From: an uncultured Planktomarina sp.
GTDB lineage: Bacteria > Pseudomonadota > Alphaproteobacteria > Rhodobacterales > Rhodobacteraceae
Direction of reading: 5' to 3'
DNA length: 47,386 nucleotides
Assembly (NCBI GenBank): GCA_905182325.1
Contig: CAJJBD010000011.1
Span: 1 to 47,386, forward strand
Below are positions 39,052 to 47,386 of this stretch, piece by piece; within the stretch, counting starts at the first letter, position 1, and every line of letters starts with the position of its first letter. Below the pieces are notes generated by a model. That model worked only from the letters and a program-made list of their open reading frames with translations, searched no databases and was not told the DNA's origin. The position numbers were made by a program, and so were the translations under genes.

Positions 39052-40149
39052 ATGGGTTTTAGAATGGGTATAGTCGGGCTTCCAAACGTTGGTAAATCTA
39101 CTTTGTTCAACGCGCTGACAAAAACAGCAGCAGCCCAAGCTGCAAACTTCCCTTTTTGTACAATCGAGCCAAATGTCGGTGAAGTGAATGTACCTGACGT
39201 CCGTTTAGATAAGCTTGCAACTATTGCAAAATCTATAAATAAAATCCCAGCAAGAATGACATTTGTCGATATCGCCGGTTTGGTCAAAGGTGCTAGCAAG
39301 GGCGAGGGTCTCGGCAATCAGTTTCTTGCAAACATTCGTGAAACAGATGCAATTGCACATGTGGTTCGTTGCTTTGAGGACGATGACGTAGTGCATGTAG
39401 ATGATCATGTAGATCCCATTGCCGATGCGGAAATTATTGATACAGAATTAATGTTGGCGGACATGGAAAGTGTGGAAAAACGTCTGCAGAACATAGTACG
39501 CAAAGTACGTGGCGGTGATAAGGAAGCCGTGCAGCAAGAACGCTTGCTTCGTTGCGCCATGGCTGCATTAGAAGAGGGTAGGCCCGCCAGAACTGTAACT
39601 ATTGATGGAGAAGACGAAAAGCAGTGGAAAATGTTGCAGCTTTTGACAAGTAAGCCAATTCTTTATGTTTGTAATGTTGGTGAAAGTGATGCCGCTTCTG
39701 GTAATGCGCACTCTAATGCGGTGGCTGAAATGGCTGCCACTCAGGGGAACAGTCACGTAATTATTTCAGCTCAAATAGAAGAAGAAATTAGTCAGTTTGA
39801 CGAGGAAGAAGCAGTAATGTTTCTTGCTGAGATGGGTCTTGAAGAAGCTGGGTTGGACCGACTAATTCGCGCCGGTTATGAGTTGTTGGCTCTTGAAACT
39901 TATTTTACAGTTGGCCCAAAGGAAGCGCGAGCGTGGACTATTAAAAATGGCACTTCCGCCCCGCAGGCGGCTGGAGTAATACACGGCGACTTTGAACGTG
40001 GGTTTATCCGTGTTGAAACTATAGCATATAATGACTTTGTTAGCTTGGGTGGCGAAAATCCTGCTAAAGAGGCAGGTAAGATGCGAGCAGAGGGCAAGTC
40101 CTACACTGTGCAAGATGGAGACGTAATGCACTTCCTGTTCAACACTTGA
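39052..40149 (+). CDS. ychF: Redox-regulated ATPase YchF (Obg family)
   Basis: A ribosome-associated Obg-family protein that prefers ATP to GTP. G1 is GLPNVGKST (9-17), G3 lies in DIAGLVKGASKG, and the usual NKxD is replaced by CNVGE, the change that gives YchF its ATP preference. A C-terminal TGS domain ends the 365-residue chain. The frame is open to a TTG at 39040, but TGGAG at 39041-39045 is placed for the ATG at 39052. It overlaps the upstream open frame of the next gene by a few bases. Confidence 0.95.
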   Translation: MGFRMGIVGLPNVGKSTLFNALTKTAAAQAANFPFCTIEPNVGEVNVPDVRLDKLATIAKSINKIPARMTFVDIAGLVKGASKGEGLGNQFLANIRETDAIAHVVRCFEDDDVVHVDDHVDPIADAEIIDTELMLADMESVEKRLQNIVRKVRGGDKEAVQQERLLRCAMAALEEGRPARTVTIDGEDEKQWKMLQLLTSKPILYVCNVGESDAASGNAHSNAVAEMAATQGNSHVIISAQIEEEISQFDEEEAVMFLAEMGLEEAGLDRLIRAGYELLALETYFTVGPKEARAWTIKNGTSAPQAAGVIHGDFERGFIRVETIAYNDFVSLGGENPAKEAGKMRAEGKSYTVQDGDVMHFLFNT

Positions 40150-40163
40150 AGGTGGCGTGTGAG

Positions 40164-41087
40164 ATGGCATTAAAACTGATTATTGACACTGACCCTGGGA
40201 TTGATGACGCCATGGCTATTTTTTATGCGATTGCTGATCCAAAAATTGAACTTCTTGCCCTAACCACTGTATTTGGAAATGTGACTACTCCACAAGCCAC
40301 ACGAAACGCTATGTTTCTTCTAGAAGAGGCTGGGGTAGCCTTACCTGTTTCTTCAGGTCTTCATCAGCCTCGTATATTGCCACCCTTTCCAACTAGTTCC
40401 AGTGTGCATGGCGATGAAGGATTTGGCCGCCTTAAGTTAATTGAACCTAAAGGCATACCTGAAGTTGAACCAGCTCCAGAGTTTTTGGTGCGCATGGCCA
40501 GAGAACATAAGGGCGAAATCATTTTGTGCCCAATTGGTCCACTTACTAATGTGGCTGCTGCGATGGATTTGGATCCAGATTTTTGTAAGAACCTAAATGG
40601 CATAGTTATCATGGGTGGGAGCCTTGGCGCCGGTGGAAACATTACTGCCGCTGCGGAAGCTAATATCTATCACGACCCTCACGCAGCGGAACATGTTTTT
40701 AAGAATGGCTGTAATATTACACTTGTGGGTTTGGATGTCACGGATCGCGTAATCTGCCCGCGTGAATTTTTCCAAGCATTAGCTTTAGAAAGTCCACGTA
40801 TTGGTGGGATGTTGAGTGAAATGACGGATTTTTACATTAATTTCTATGAAAGCATTGGTAAAACCAACGGATGTAGCATGCATGACCCTACAGCTCTGGT
40901 AGCTTGTGTTAACATGAATTTTTTTAAAACGGAGCTTCATAAATTATGTGTTACGACCTCTGGTGATCGCATTGGGGAAACGGTGTCAGACATAAATTGT
41001 GCAAGGAGCGATGTTAAAGTTTGTGTTGATGTAGATATCTTAGCTGTAAAAAATAAGTTTTTTTCAAATGTTGCTAAACTTTATTAA
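40164..41087 (+). CDS. Inosine-uridine preferring nucleoside hydrolase
   Basis: Hydrolyses ribonucleosides to base and ribose. The calcium-binding motif DTDPGIDD (8-15) and the NGCSMHDPTAL segment with the catalytic histidine are present, as is CPIGPLTNVA. The length is 307 residues from the ATG at 40164; a TTG at 40146 overlapping the ychF end is an alternative start. With deoD it suggests active nucleoside salvage. Specificity cannot be read from sequence. Confidence 0.9.
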   Translation: MALKLIIDTDPGIDDAMAIFYAIADPKIELLALTTVFGNVTTPQATRNAMFLLEEAGVALPVSSGLHQPRILPPFPTSSSVHGDEGFGRLKLIEPKGIPEVEPAPEFLVRMAREHKGEIILCPIGPLTNVAAAMDLDPDFCKNLNGIVIMGGSLGAGGNITAAAEANIYHDPHAAEHVFKNGCNITLVGLDVTDRVICPREFFQALALESPRIGGMLSEMTDFYINFYESIGKTNGCSMHDPTALVACVNMNFFKTELHKLCVTTSGDRIGETVSDINCARSDVKVCVDVDILAVKNKFFSNVAKLY

Positions 41088-41131
41088 AAATCATCTTGTT
41101 CCCACTGGCACACCCAGTTAGACGGGTCAGC

Positions 41132-41221
41132 GGAGACGTGGCCGAGTGGTCGAAGGCGCTCCCCTGCTAAGGGAGTAAACGTTAACGCGTTTCGAGGGTT
41201 CGAATCCCTTCGTCTCTGCCA
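41132..41221 (+). tRNA. tRNA-Ser, anticodon GCU
   Basis: A 90-base tRNA including an encoded CCA. The acceptor arm GGAGACG pairs with CGTCTCT, closing with a G1-U72 wobble. The anticodon stem CTCCC/GGGAG encloses CTGCTAA, giving anticodon GCT at 41166-41168 and decoding AGC/AGU. The long variable arm typical of serine tRNAs is present, and the T arm reads GAGGGTTCGAATCCCTT. It follows the nucleoside hydrolase by 44 bases. Confidence 0.96.
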
Positions 41222-41229
41222 CGGACCTA

Positions 41230-41249
41230 CCATGATTTTTAAATCATGG
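41230..41249. repeat. Perfect 9-bp inverted repeat just after tRNA-Ser
   Basis: CCATGATTT and AAATCATGG are separated by only two bases. It begins eight bases after the tRNA CCA end. No T-run follows, so it is not a classic terminator, but as RNA it would form a stable hairpin that could mark the 3' end for processing. Its A+T-rich top fits that use. Confidence 0.5.
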
Positions 41250-41271
41250 CCCTAATTGGTTCAATTAAACA

Positions 41272-42573
41272 GTGGCATTTTCCATAGAGAAAAAGAGTGT
41301 GAAGAACCCAGATATAATCATTGCTGGTGGGGGCATAGGCGGGCTCACTATGGCACTAACGCTCCACCAAATTGGGGTGAGCGGTCTAGTAGTGGAAGCC
41401 TCCGAAAAAATGCAGCCCCTTGGTGTGGGCATAAATATACAACCAAACGCTGTACGAGAGTTATACGATTTAGGGTTCACCGAAAAGGACCTTGATAAGA
41501 TTGGTGTGGCTGCTCGGGAATGGGCATTGCTCGGCTTGAATGGTAAAGAAGTCTACACTGAAGCGCGGGGAATAGAGGCGGGCTATAAGTGGCCACAATA
41601 CGCTGCTCATCGCGGTGAATTTCATATAATGTTATATAATAAGGTGCTGGAACGGCTGGGGCCCGACGTGGTATTATTAGGAACTCGAGTAACTGGTTAT
41701 GACTGGACTGGTGGCGACGTCAAGGTGCGTTTATTACATAAAGATAAGGCAACATCGGTGCAAACAGCCAAAGTGTTGATTGCAGCTGATGGTATCCACT
41801 CGCAGGTTCGAGCACAGATGCACCCGGGCCAGCCGCCAATTCATTGGGGTGGCGCTGTCATGTGGCGTGGCACAGTAAGGGCTAAGCCGATGCGCACAGA
41901 ATCATCGTTCATTGGCCTTGGTACTGATAGACATCGCGTAGTGATTTATCCAATTTCCGCCCCAGACACCAATGGAAATGCTCTGATTAACTGGATTGCT
42001 GAGCTCACACGTGAAAACGTCGACATATGGCCAGAGCAGGGTTGGTTCAGACCTGTTCCAGTAAAGGATTTTGCCCATCACTTTAATCAGTTTAGGTATG
42101 ATTGGCTCGATTTTCCAAAAATGCTGTCCCAAACTGAGAATGCTTATGAAAATCCAATGATTGACCGTGATCCTGTTTCCACGTGGGTGGATGGTCCTGT
42201 CGCCTTAATTGGGGATGCGGCCCATGCGATGTATCCAACGGGATCTAACGGCGCTAGCCAAGCCATTATTGACGCCCGGGTCATTGGAGCAAAGTTACTC
42301 CAGCATGGGATTACACCAGCTGCGCTTACCGCCTATGATTTAAAGCTTTGTCGTGCTGTATCTAAACTTGTTCTACGTAATCGGGAGGCAGGTCCATTTG
42401 GACTTTTAAAATTACTGGACGATCGTTGTGGTGGCGTATTTGAGGACGTTGAAACGGTGATCCCCACCAAAGAACGCAAAGAATTTATGGCGCGGTACAA
42501 AGAGGCGGCAGGTTTTGCGCGAGAACAGTTAAACAACGCTACACAGACAATTCAAACACAATATCAGCATTAA
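41272..42573 (+). CDS. PhzS-like FAD-dependent monooxygenase
   Basis: A 433-residue class A flavoprotein hydroxylase. The dinucleotide-binding GGGIGG (19-24), the DG motif AADGIHSQVR (D173, G174) and the GD motif ALIGDAAHAMYP (G314, D315) are intact. Segments PLGVGINIQPNAV, HRGEFH, GGAVMWRG and MYPTGSNGASQAI resemble PhzS and related aromatic-ring monooxygenases. No phenazine genes are nearby, so the substrate is open. The GTG start lacks a clear ribosome site; a second GTG at 41299 is an alternative. Confidence 0.87.
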   Translation: MAFSIEKKSVKNPDIIIAGGGIGGLTMALTLHQIGVSGLVVEASEKMQPLGVGINIQPNAVRELYDLGFTEKDLDKIGVAAREWALLGLNGKEVYTEARGIEAGYKWPQYAAHRGEFHIMLYNKVLERLGPDVVLLGTRVTGYDWTGGDVKVRLLHKDKATSVQTAKVLIAADGIHSQVRAQMHPGQPPIHWGGAVMWRGTVRAKPMRTESSFIGLGTDRHRVVIYPISAPDTNGNALINWIAELTRENVDIWPEQGWFRPVPVKDFAHHFNQFRYDWLDFPKMLSQTENAYENPMIDRDPVSTWVDGPVALIGDAAHAMYPTGSNGASQAIIDARVIGAKLLQHGITPAALTAYDLKLCRAVSKLVLRNREAGPFGLLKLLDDRCGGVFEDVETVIPTKERKEFMARYKEAAGFAREQLNNATQTIQTQYQH

Positions 42574-42597
42574 CCTGAGTAATTTTAGTTTTTTAGG

Positions 42598-42615
42598 TTA
42601 ATAGCCTGCTATTAA
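42598..42615. repeat. Perfect 8-bp inverted repeat after the FAD monooxygenase gene
   Basis: TTAATAGC and GCTATTAA are separated by CT. It starts 25 bases after the stop codon. There is no downstream T-run on the plus strand, so it is at best a weak terminator or an RNA-end stabilising hairpin. Confidence 0.4.
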
Positions 42616-42757
42616 AAGAACTTTAACTAGGAAATATGCAGTGCTGACGAAGTCGATGGCAGTTATGCTAAAAGATTATAGTGAAACAAAAGAGTTTCTC
42701 AGCAACGCTGTTTGTTATAGTGATAATGCAATTATATGAACAACAAAGGTCTACAAA

Positions 42758-42865
42758 ATGAAAAATCTTAAAGTTGTTAAAAAGATTGCTGGTTTAGTCG
42801 TTTTGATGGCGATAGTTTGGGTCATATACGTTAATTTTGGACTTTTTTGTTGTACTTCTTTTTGA
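42758..42865 (+). CDS. Candidate 35-residue single-span membrane micropeptide
   Basis: An ATG with AAAGG eight bases upstream opens a 35-codon frame. The product has a basic start (MKNLKVVKK), one strongly hydrophobic span (about 10-30) and ends FGLFCCTSF with two adjacent cysteines. This is the layout of many bacterial membrane micropeptides, including type I toxins and small regulators, but I recognise no family. A weaker 27-codon frame (42656-42739) ends 18 bases upstream. It could be chance in A+T-rich DNA; the ribosome site and charge pattern argue for it. Confidence 0.42.
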   Translation: MKNLKVVKKIAGLVVLMAIVWVIYVNFGLFCCTSF

Positions 42866-43015
42866 TTTTGAGTGCTGGCCGCGTTGTTTTTAATTCAGTT
42901 TAGAAGAATTTACATTTTTGTTTCTTAAGGACTGTGGATTGAAGATTTAACATTACGTGTCAATCGAATCTTTAAATAGGTAGATGGCTATCCCTTGGGA
43001 CTGGAGATCAATAGG

Positions 43016-43027
43016 CGCTCTAGAGCG
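43016..43027. repeat. 12-bp perfect palindrome CGCTCTAGAGCG
   Basis: A fully self-complementary G+C-rich 12-mer within an otherwise A+T-rich gap, about 128 bases before the lipoprotein gene. Lacking any loop, it suits a dimeric protein site better than an RNA hairpin. Confidence 0.4.
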
Positions 43028-43062
43028 TCAAAGTCTACTTTTTTATCGAGCAGTTTGAAAGT

Positions 43063-43089
43063 TTTACTGTTATTTAGTGTGAATATAAT
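43063..43089 (+). promoter_or_regulatory. Candidate promoter for the large lipoprotein gene
   Basis: The consensus -10 TATAAT (43084-43089), preceded by TTTACT (43063-43068) at a short 15-base spacing. The stretch TTTACTGTTA differs at one base from the mdh promoter repeat unit TTTACTGTAA. Only the -10 is strong. Confidence 0.3.
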
Positions 43090-43154
43090 TCATATGAAAT
43101 AGTAATATATGTATATGAGTTTTTCTAATAAAACATTATATGGGGCTCCCACTT

Positions 43155-46100
43155 ATGAAGAAAACTGCACGTAATCTCTCCCCGCTCGCTGTTTTAACTT
43201 TATCCGCCTGCGGTGGTACTACTAGTACTGGGGGTTTCAAAGTTACTGGGATGGTTGAAAATGGTCCGCTGGTCGATGCCTATGTCTTTTTGGATTATAA
43301 TGGCAACGCTATTTGGGATGGTGGCGACGAAAAAAGGGTACTAACAAATGCTGCAAGCCATATAGACGGGGCAGGTTCCTATGAGTTAACTGCCACTAAA
43401 GCGGGATACACTCTAGTCGCATTAACGACAGAACAGACTACGGCATATTATGTGGATACCGCCACTAGCGTGGGTTATGGTTCAGGGATTGTGCTGCAGG
43501 CGCCCGAGGGCTCATCAATGATTACGCCCAGCACAACCGTGGTCAAGGAATTGATGGCCCAAGACACAGACTTAACGGTGGATGCCGCGATAGCTAAAGT
43601 CGCAAAAGCATTGGGTTTTGAGGGTACTAATTTATTAACTTATAGTGCGCACGCAGACCAAACGAATATGGATGACACTGCAAAAGAAAAAGCCCTTAAA
43701 GTTCAGCAAAGTAATAATAAGTTAATGGCTACTGTAAATTCTTTTGCCGCAGCCGCTGAGGGCTCTGGCGTTGTAGCTGAGGGCAAGGCTTTTGACTTGG
43801 CTTTGAATTCAGTTGTCCAGGTTTTGAAAGAAAAAGTAGACACAGACGCGGTGCTGAGTTTCTCCACAGATTTGGATGATATCAAAGTAAAGATGAAGGC
43901 AGATTTTGGTACTTATGCAAGTAATAATAGTGCCTTAGGTTTAAATCCCGGACAGTTTGATAGCGTGGCAAATTCTGTTGAGACAGCGGTTGGGCACGTA
44001 GTTCAAAAAATAGATACCATCCAATACGCTAATGTTAAAGTGGGTACGACCACAGCCGAAGACATTTCAGATATCTTCTCTGTTGTGAAGGTTTTGGCAA
44101 CTCAGGTTGGAGATGGCGCTAAAGCTCTGAAAGCTGGCAATTCGCTGAGTATCGCAATGACTGATGCCACAAAGGTTACAGATGCAATGGCCAATAAGGC
44201 GCCAACTGATATCTCTGTGACCTCAAATTTTGCAGAAGATAAAAGCGACCTTATCATTGGTTCGGTAGCTACCGCTGACGTGGCCAATTTAAGTGTAGCG
44301 GATACACATAAGTATGCCATTGTTGGAGGGGTTGATAGTGCACTCTTTAACATTACAGAGGGTGGTCAGTTGTCTTTTAAGGCCCAACCTGACTACGAGA
44401 CAATGGTTGCAGTAGGCAAGGAGACGTATGATGTGGCGGTCCAGGTCAAAGATTCTGGAGGCAAAACATTCGTTAAGACTCTTAAAATAGCGATTACTAA
44501 TGCCAACGATGCACCAACTGTGTCTAATGCAATCTTGGATCAGACTATCACGGAAGGTAGTGCCCTCAGTTTTCAATTTAATACTAATGTATTTGTAGAT
44601 GTTGATAGTAGCCAAGTATTTTCTTATGCCGCAACTTTGTCCAATGACACTGTTTTACCTTCTTGGCTGAACTTTGATGCTACAACTCGAACCTTCAGCG
44701 GGACGCCAGCTAATAGTGATGTTGGATTACTAGAGGTTAAACTTACAGCTACAGATTCTGAAAGTTTACTAGTTTCTGATACGTTTAGTATTACTGTAAC
44801 TAATATCAATGATGCGCCGACAGTAGCAAATGAAATAGCGGATAAAACTATCTCTAAAGGTAGTGTCATGTATTTTAAATTTGATTCCACAGTATTTGTA
44901 GATGTCGACGCGAGTGACACACTCACTTACGCGGCAACCTTGGCAGATAATAGCGCTTTGCCCGCCTGGCTAACTTTTGATGCTGCAGCAAGGACGTTCA
45001 GCGGCACCCCAGCTGACAGTGATATTGGCTTGATAACAGTTAAAGTTAAGGCAACGGACTCTGTAAATGCCACGGTTTTTGATACTTTCAACATTACAGT
45101 GACTGCGAGTAATGCGGTGCCGACTGTCACATCAACGGGTGTTACTACATCGATACAAGACACTGCGTATACCTACACTTTTGCCGCGACTGACTCAGAT
45201 GCTGGCGATACAATCACGTATGCCGCGCCAACTCGTCCGTCTTGGCTTAACTTTGACGTAAACACAGGCGTTCTTTCAGGCGTGCCAACAAGTTCTCAGG
45301 TTGGGACACATAGTGTTGTGCTGACTGCGACAGACGCCATGGGCAGTCTTGTCAGCCAAAACTTTACCATTACTGTTAAATCGCCACTGACGGCGGTTAC
45401 TGGAACCAATGCCACGTTTACGCCAGTTCTTTTTGCTCCCTACGAATTGGGAGCAGTGATTGGCTCTGTGACGCTTGGTGGAAGTGTGTCAGGAACGCTA
45501 ACAAGTGTTGACGATAGAGTTACAGGCAAAACTGTATTTGAGCTTTCAGGAAATCAATTAAAACTGGGTGATAACTATTATTTTGATCCAGAAACTAAGA
45601 CATTCGCAAATCCTGATCTAACCTATTTTACCTATGAAAGTCAAAATTGGACCTTAGATCTTTTTAACAATGATGACACCGATAATGGTTACTATTCGAA
45701 TACCGGGGGTCCTATTGCCGACGCATCGATACTAATCAGTGATGATTTGTTTGCCGGCGTATCAATTGTTAATGCTCCATATGATATCGGGGGTCAGGCT
45801 ACTGAAGCAGCAGCTAAATCTAGTACGAATTATATCGACGCAATTTTGCCTGATACTCCAGTAGTTTGGAAGACAAGCCTAGCTAATATTACAGACCAAA
45901 CATCCGCTGCGGAAACGGTTATAACTTACAGCTTTCCAGGCTCTACGGCTCAATTTGCAGTTAATTATGGACCAGAAGTTACAGGGGGCTTCAAAGCTTT
46001 CAACGATATACATATAAACGCTACGCGCTTTGTGTTGCAGGAATATAGCAAAGTTGCCAACTTAAAATTTGTTGAAGTTCCAGAAATTGGCACTGCCGTG

Positions 46101-47078
46101 GGCACGCTCAGGTTTACTTTTACTGATTACGACAAGGTAAACCCTGACGTTGGTGGTAACTCTTGGGGTTGGGCAATGGGTCCATATAATCAACCGAATG
46201 GGGGTGATGTCTGGGTCGATTCTGAACACATGGCAGCAGATTCTAGTTGGGAACAGGGGGCTTCTTACAATTTCGCAAACCTGATCCATGAAATTGGCCA
46301 TGCCTTAGGCTTAGATCATCCGTTCGCTGGTGCAGATACCCTAGCAACCAATCTTGATTTCGTTAATTATACTATAATGTCTTATACCCAACCAGACAAT
46401 TTTGCTGCTTGGAATGGTTCAGGTGCAGAGGCGGACTACATGGTCTCAACATCACCAATGGTTTATGATATTGCGGCAATCCAACATCTCTATGGAGCCG
46501 CTGAATATAATAATGGCAATACAATCTACAAATATGACCCTGCTAAACCAGTTTCGGAAGCCATCTGGGATTCTGGAGGTACCGATATATTTGATTTCAG
46601 TGATTTTACAGAGAATTGTTCTATAAACCTTGAACCGGGTGGGTATTCAACGATTGCATTCACTGAATGGACTATGACTGATAATCTAGGAATAGCTTAT
46701 GGTGCTATTATCGAGAATGCGATTGGCGGTGGTGGCGTGGATACCATTGTTGGAAATAGTGCCGCGAACAAGCTTTATGGCGGCACTGGGGCAGGTGTCA
46801 AAGATACCCTAACGGGAAATGGTGGCGCTGATATTTTTGTGTGTAGCTTGTCTGATGCCACAACTAATTTGGCGCTTGCTGATATTATATCTGATTTTAC
46901 AAATGGAACTGATTTTATTGGCTTAGAAGATCGCACTTTCTCTGACCTGAGCATTTCAAATAGTTCTGGTGATACAAAGATTGTTGATACAAGCAGTAAC
47001 AAAGTTCTCTTCGTCTTAAGCAGTGTTGATCACACTTTGATAGAGAGTAGTGATTTTGTTGTAACTGACTTTGTTTAA
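43155..47078 (+). CDS. Very large surface lipoprotein: cadherin-like repeats plus serralysin-type metalloprotease
   Basis: A predicted 1,307-residue protein. Residue numbers here count from an alternative ATG at 43140; subtract five for the start used, chosen because MKKTARNLSPLAVLTLSAC is a compact lipoprotein signal. The lipobox LSAC gives Cys24. In order: a carrier-type beta domain (about 33-130), a mostly helical region (130-350), a cadherin-like domain (353-455), three CADG/He_PIG repeats (459-555, 559-654, 660-747) with P.WL.FD and SG.P markers, a linker, then an M10 protease with HEIGHALGLDH (1050-1060) and Met-turn YTIMSY (1077-1082). The C-terminus resembles the serralysin RTX region (GGGGVDTIVGNSAANKLYGG) but has few repeats. 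Surface degradation of proteins is likely. No T1SS genes are nearby. Confidence 0.85.
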   Translation: MKKTARNLSPLAVLTLSACGGTTSTGGFKVTGMVENGPLVDAYVFLDYNGNAIWDGGDEKRVLTNAASHIDGAGSYELTATKAGYTLVALTTEQTTAYYVDTATSVGYGSGIVLQAPEGSSMITPSTTVVKELMAQDTDLTVDAAIAKVAKALGFEGTNLLTYSAHADQTNMDDTAKEKALKVQQSNNKLMATVNSFAAAAEGSGVVAEGKAFDLALNSVVQVLKEKVDTDAVLSFSTDLDDIKVKMKADFGTYASNNSALGLNPGQFDSVANSVETAVGHVVQKIDTIQYANVKVGTTTAEDISDIFSVVKVLATQVGDGAKALKAGNSLSIAMTDATKVTDAMANKAPTDISVTSNFAEDKSDLIIGSVATADVANLSVADTHKYAIVGGVDSALFNITEGGQLSFKAQPDYETMVAVGKETYDVAVQVKDSGGKTFVKTLKIAITNANDAPTVSNAILDQTITEGSALSFQFNTNVFVDVDSSQVFSYAATLSNDTVLPSWLNFDATTRTFSGTPANSDVGLLEVKLTATDSESLLVSDTFSITVTNINDAPTVANEIADKTISKGSVMYFKFDSTVFVDVDASDTLTYAATLADNSALPAWLTFDAAARTFSGTPADSDIGLITVKVKATDSVNATVFDTFNITVTASNAVPTVTSTGVTTSIQDTAYTYTFAATDSDAGDTITYAAPTRPSWLNFDVNTGVLSGVPTSSQVGTHSVVLTATDAMGSLVSQNFTITVKSPLTAVTGTNATFTPVLFAPYELGAVIGSVTLGGSVSGTLTSVDDRVTGKTVFELSGNQLKLGDNYYFDPETKTFANPDLTYFTYESQNWTLDLFNNDDTDNGYYSNTGGPIADASILISDDLFAGVSIVNAPYDIGGQATEAAAKSSTNYIDAILPDTPVVWKTSLANITDQTSAAETVITYSFPGSTAQFAVNYGPEVTGGFKAFNDIHINATRFVLQEYSKVANLKFVEVPEIGTAVGTLRFTFTDYDKVNPDVGGNSWGWAMGPYNQPNGGDVWVDSEHMAADSSWEQGASYNFANLIHEIGHALGLDHPFAGADTLATNLDFVNYTIMSYTQPDNFAAWNGSGAEADYMVSTSPMVYDIAAIQHLYGAAEYNNGNTIYKYDPAKPVSEAIWDSGGTDIFDFSDFTENCSINLEPGGYSTIAFTEWTMTDNLGIAYGAIIENAIGGGGVDTIVGNSAANKLYGGTGAGVKDTLTGNGGADIFVCSLSDATTNLALADIISDFTNGTDFIGLEDRTFSDLSISNSSGDTKIVDTSSNKVLFVLSSVDHTLIESSDFVVTDFV

Positions 47079-47386
47079 ATTTAAATGAAGATTCTTAGTC
47101 TGTCGGCTGTACATACATAATAGTTAGTTTAAATTAAATTAAATTAAGATAAATTATTATTTAATAACAGTAACTTTAATAAGTAAGTTAATTAAAAATT
47201 ATTGTAATATACATTAAGAAACAGAATTTTTACTTTATATTAAATTGTTTTAAAAAAATTAACTCTAAACTTTGTTAATTATTCTGTACGCGATATCTAA
47301 TATTTACCCTACTCTGGTCGTTTAATTCACAGTAAGGTTGTTATAATTATTTACATTCATGACCTGGCTGATTTCTGCTTGAAGCC
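47079..47386. other. A+T-rich 3' flank
   Basis: No supported gene. It holds homopolymer-rich DNA including three perfect AAATT units (47131-47145). I see no intrinsic terminator for the lipoprotein gene. The last 65 bases are open on the minus strand, too short to call. Confidence 0.5.

Larger units (their letters stand above)
42574..43139. other. 566-base A+T-rich gap before the large lipoprotein gene
   Basis: No large gene fits here on either strand. It contains an inverted repeat (42598), a 35-codon micropeptide candidate (42758), a weaker 27-codon frame (42656-42739), a 12-bp palindrome (43016) and a possible promoter (43063). I see no mobile-element ends, no integrase and no repeat of the tRNA 3' end. 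Confidence 0.6.

Noticed and set aside
38961-39062. 33-codon frame overlapping the ychF start
   Set aside because: No ribosome site, and the region is better explained as the ychF leader.
42656-42739. 27-codon frame just before the micropeptide candidate
   Set aside because: Poor ribosome site and no recognisable composition; mentioned only as context.
47322-47386. Open minus-strand frame at the right edge, about 21 codons ending in TAA
   Set aside because: Too short to distinguish from chance without the sequence beyond the window.

Overview
The window looks like a chromosomal segment of an A+T-rich marine alphaproteobacterium, probably related to Rhodobacterales/Roseobacter. The evidence is gene content and order: nuoM-nuoN-birA-coaX-rnj; tatA-tatB-tatC beside DUF815, nlpD-like, pcm and surE genes; pyrC-pyrE / dnaB-alr-mlaE-mlaF-radA-cvpA-purF; and mdh, malyl-CoA thioesterase and mesaconyl-CoA hydratase next to sdhCDAB. 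The taxon is inferred from remembered synteny, not from a search. Almost everything is core metabolism and housekeeping. I found no CRISPR array, prophage, integrase or insertion sequence.

Layout. 1-5163 (+): tail of the complex I operon running into biotin ligase, pantothenate kinase and RNase J. 5395-8785 (-): a DEAD-box helicase and release factor 3. 8956-11095 (+): an SDR protein with altered active-site residues and an orphan iron/polyamine-type ABC ATPase, separated by a gap with two perfect inverted repeats. 11185-13767 (+): tatABC plus a DUF815 AAA ATPase overlapping tatC. 13789-17114 (-): an nlpD-like lipoprotein with a degenerate LytM site, pcm, surE and an SDR. 17197-18345 (+): a cytochrome P450. 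18466-28289 (-): pyrC, pyrE, dnaB, alr, mlaE, mlaF, radA, cvpA and purF; the dnaB-pyrE gap carries two perfect DnaA boxes.

28489-35945 is a small membrane protein followed by a central-carbon block: mdh (-) divergent from mcl2, mch and sdhCDAB (+). This ties the TCA cycle to what looks like part of the ethylmalonyl-CoA pathway. Good sigma-70-like promoters can be read for mdh and sdhC, and the mdh promoter overlaps a tandem repeat. 35942-38840 (-): an EamA exporter, deoD, a GNAT acetyltransferase and trpA. 39052-41221 (+): ychF, a nucleoside hydrolase and tRNA-Ser(GCU).

41272-47386 is the least conserved-looking part: a PhzS-like FAD monooxygenase, a 566-base A+T-rich gap holding a plausible 35-codon membrane micropeptide, and a very large predicted surface lipoprotein combining cadherin-like repeats, a serralysin-type zinc protease and a short RTX-like tail. 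This protein and its surroundings are the best candidates for something not yet well described. I do not see a convincing new multi-gene system elsewhere.
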